Source of the DNA: IMCC26077 sp964561165
GTDB lineage: Bacteria; Actinomycetota; Actinomycetes; Nanopelagicales; Nanopelagicaceae
DNA: 24,133 nt
Assembly: GCA_964561165.1 (NCBI GenBank)
Contig: CAZLOJ010000017.1
Coordinates: forward strand, 1-24,133
Direction of reading: 5' to 3'
Both the position numbers and the translations under genes were made by a program. Every line of letters starts with the position of its first letter. The stretch's first letter is position 1. Positions 22,494-24,133 of this stretch are shown one piece after another. The notes under the pieces were generated by a model. The model did no database searches and had not been told where the DNA came from. It saw only the letters and a program-made list of their open reading frames with translations.

Positions 22494-24017
22494 TCAAGTT
22501 ACAGATGGCGTGAATGGCCGTAACCCGTCCACTACTCGAAAACCTATGTGGTCTCGTCTGCGCGTTTTGTGGCTCATGCTCCGCACTGAAGTCCTGAGGT
22601 ATCGAGGATGCGGGCTAAAGAAAGAACCGCCTCTAAGGACAAATTGTTCATCGAGCGAGAGATCCTCTCTCCCGTCGTTGGGGTCGTAGGGGTAGGAACG
22701 GTAAGCGCTCGCTACCATCTCCCAAACGTTGCCTGCTAAGTCCAGTACTCCCTCGGCGCTGGCGCCAAGCGGGTAACTTCCCACCACGGAGGTTTCTCCA
22801 GATTTACCTTTCTGTCCAAAGTTTGCAAAATCTTCGTTCGGAGGAAGATTTCCCCAAGGCCAGATTCGGCCATCGATCCACCTTGCTGCCCGTTCCCATT
22901 GCGCTTCCGTGGGAAGCTTTACGCTGGCCCAATCACAGAAGGCTAGTGCATCATTCCAATCAACATACACGACGGGATGATCCGCTAGCGCTTTACTCAC
23001 CAAACCTTTTGGCCAATGCCCTGGAACCGGATAGCCAGTGGCCAACGTAAAGAGTTCATATTGACGATTTGTTACAGGAGTTCTACTGATTCGAAATGGT
23101 GGCAGATCTAGGGTGTGTTGCGGAGTTTCATTATCGAAATCCGCTGCACGATTTGCGCTGTGATGCGAACCTTTAAACTGCTCGATGTCGGTTTGATGGT
23201 TATTAACTACATGATAATCATTTCCCATGATGAAAGAACCTGCTGGAACTTCTCTTAGGTTGAGGTCTATTCCATCACGGATCGAATGTCTTGATTTAGA
23301 GTTCACCACTACCCTAAAACCAACATAAACATCTCGAGCAGTGGGAAACATAAAGTGTCGATCAGAACATCTAATATTTCGATCTGAACTTAAGTAATTT
23401 CCGCCGCGCACGACTCGCTCTCCCCAACGGTTTACATCTTCTCGCCCGTCATCTTTACGATATGGATAAGGGGCATAGGCCGATGTCGTCCATTCCCAAA
23501 CATTCCCCGCCAAATCCAGAACTCCATAGGGTGAAGCACCATCACGGTATCTATCCACCGGAGTTGTGTCTCCCACTACATTCCCACAATTCGCATGCAC
23601 ACTGCTAGGAACATTTTCTCCCCACGGATATTGCCGGGAATCAACTCCACGCGCGCTCTTTTCCCACTGAGCTTCGGTTGGTAACGAAGTGCCACACCAA
23701 TCTGCAAAAGCTTGCGCGTCGTACCAGTCAACATAAGTCACGGGATGATTTAGGCGACTCGTCTCAGGTACACCATTTGGCCAATCCCCCGGCCTTTTAT
23801 ATCCAGTGCTTTCAACGAACTTTAGATACTGCGCATTTGTAATCGGAAACGCGCTAATCCAAAACGAAAGTAGCTCAACCTCATGTTGCGGTTGTTCATC
23901 TTCATAAGAAAACTGATCCGAATTTCGAGGAAAAGGATTACTCCCAATCAGGAAGTTTCCACCAGCAATCTCTACCCAATCGAAACCAATCGCGTTTCGA
24001 TCGAATGTAGCGTCCAT
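22494..24017 (-). CDS. Tandem SUMF1/FGE-fold protein lacking the FGE copper cysteines
   Basis: 507 aa made of two copies of the SUMF1 (formylglycine-generating enzyme-like, C-type lectin-like) domain, about 13-236 and 256-497. Each copy has the N-terminal core (WVEIAGGNFLIGSN; REVPAGSFIMGND), the middle motif (LPTEAQWEKSARG; LPTEAQWERAARW), DLAGNVWE and the terminal RGG...GFRVV. True FGE needs a cysteine pair in the RGGS-x-x-C-x4-C segment. Here these positions are Ser210/Ile215 in copy 1 and Ser468/Tyr473 in copy 2. Copy 1 keeps only Cys217, common in non-FGE members. Aerobic sulfatase activation is therefore unlikely, and no sulfatase gene is near. There is no signal peptide. The ATG is three bases after the gcvP stop. 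Function unknown. Confidence 0.88.
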   Translation of the reverse strand: MDATFDRNAIGFDWVEIAGGNFLIGSNPFPRNSDQFSYEDEQPQHEVELLSFWISAFPITNAQYLKFVESTGYKRPGDWPNGVPETSRLNHPVTYVDWYDAQAFADWCGTSLPTEAQWEKSARGVDSRQYPWGENVPSSVHANCGNVVGDTTPVDRYRDGASPYGVLDLAGNVWEWTTSAYAPYPYRKDDGREDVNRWGERVVRGGNYLSSDRNIRCSDRHFMFPTARDVYVGFRVVVNSKSRHSIRDGIDLNLREVPAGSFIMGNDYHVVNNHQTDIEQFKGSHHSANRAADFDNETPQHTLDLPPFRISRTPVTNRQYELFTLATGYPVPGHWPKGLVSKALADHPVVYVDWNDALAFCDWASVKLPTEAQWERAARWIDGRIWPWGNLPPNEDFANFGQKGKSGETSVVGSYPLGASAEGVLDLAGNVWEMVASAYRSYPYDPNDGREDLSLDEQFVLRGGSFFSPHPRYLRTSVRSMSHKTRRRDHIGFRVVDGLRPFTPSVT

Positions 24018-24020
24018 TTT

Positions 24021-24133
24021 CTAGCTATTCGTAGGAATTGACAGGGAATTGTTCTCGTTAGAACCAAATTGGGTTGCTAATTCTTCAGGTCGCGGGCAGG
24101 CGCAGACGAGATTGCGGTCGCCATGTGCCCCAT
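24021..24133 (-). CDS. gcvP: Glycine dehydrogenase (decarboxylating), C-terminal end (partial)
   Basis: The minus-strand frame entering at the window edge encodes 36 residues beginning GAHGDRNLVCACPRPEEL, then a short Ser/Asn-rich tail and a TAG stop. GDRNLVC(A/S)C is the recognised C-terminal signature of the pyridoxal-phosphate P-protein of the glycine cleavage system. The gene is cut by the window end, so nearly all of it lies outside. The SUMF1-fold gene begins three bases downstream, which implies co-transcription. The identification rests on a short segment but the motif is specific. Confidence 0.8.
   Translation of the reverse strand, partial: GAHGDRNLVCACPRPEELATQFGSNENNSLSIPTNS

Noticed and set aside
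22494..24017. The protein as a diversity-generating retroelement target (SUMF1/C-type lectin folds are common targets).
   Set aside because: No reverse transcriptase, template repeat or adenine-biased variable repeat is visible in the window; the flanking gcvP is a housekeeping gene.
22494..24017. Annotation as a formylglycine-generating enzyme for sulfatases, or as EgtB.
   Set aside because: Both domains lack the copper cysteine pair, no sulfatase is near, and the DinB-like domain and iron-binding histidines of EgtB are not seen.

Overview
The window looks like a compact actinobacterial chromosome segment. Several genes belong to families known mainly or only from Actinobacteria: mshC (mycothiol synthesis), the MSMEG_4193-type histidine phosphatase, DUF3090, the SCO1664 family, DUF5703, pafB/pafC and HelY. 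Base composition is moderate for this phylum. Most genes abut or overlap, intergenic gaps are tens of bases, and several genes appear to be transcribed without a leader. This suggests a streamlined free-living lineage, for example a freshwater acI/Nanopelagicales-like actinobacterium. That assignment is inference; no rRNA or other taxonomic marker is present.

Layout. (1) 1-334: tRNA-Leu(GAG) on the minus strand, divergent from an M20 metallopeptidase ending in a clear intrinsic terminator. (2) 1673-2799 (minus): DUF5703 and an aldo/keto reductase that has lost two of the four usual catalytic residues. (3) 2862-6053 (plus): histidine phosphatase, DUF3090 protein, SCO1664 kinase-fold protein and mshC. 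(4) 6078-11127: PAC2-family protein (minus), divergent from metH and a HAD hydrolase. (5) 11124-12817: RecB-family nuclease (minus), divergent from the tRNA m1A58 methyltransferase gene trmI. (6) 12824-13549 (minus): a lipoprotein cyclophilin, divergent from a long plus-strand run. (7) 13586-22482 (plus): pafB-pafC-tatA-tatC-lipid kinase-helY-5'-3' exonuclease-lnt. (8) 22494-24133 (minus): the 3' end of gcvP followed three bases later by a gene for a tandem-duplicated SUMF1/FGE-fold protein without the FGE copper-site cysteines.

How it fits together. From memory, the gene content is a condensed version of the Mycobacterium tuberculosis Rv2135c-Rv2090 region. The Pup-proteasome genes (mpa/arc, dop, pup, prcB, prcA, pafA), which normally lie between trmI and pafB, are absent here. 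PafBC, a DNA-damage-responsive WYL regulator pair, therefore persists without its namesake neighbours. pafB, tatA/tatC, helY and the exonuclease form one probable operon.

Promoters. At mshC, the PAC2 gene, metH, recB-like, trmI, the cyclophilin gene and pafB, a TANNNT -10 hexamer lies so that the predicted transcription start falls on the start codon or one base before it. This rule supports several start choices that differ from the longest open frames. The recB-like and trmI promoters have overlapping -10 elements.

No mobile element, CRISPR array, prophage gene or rRNA was seen.
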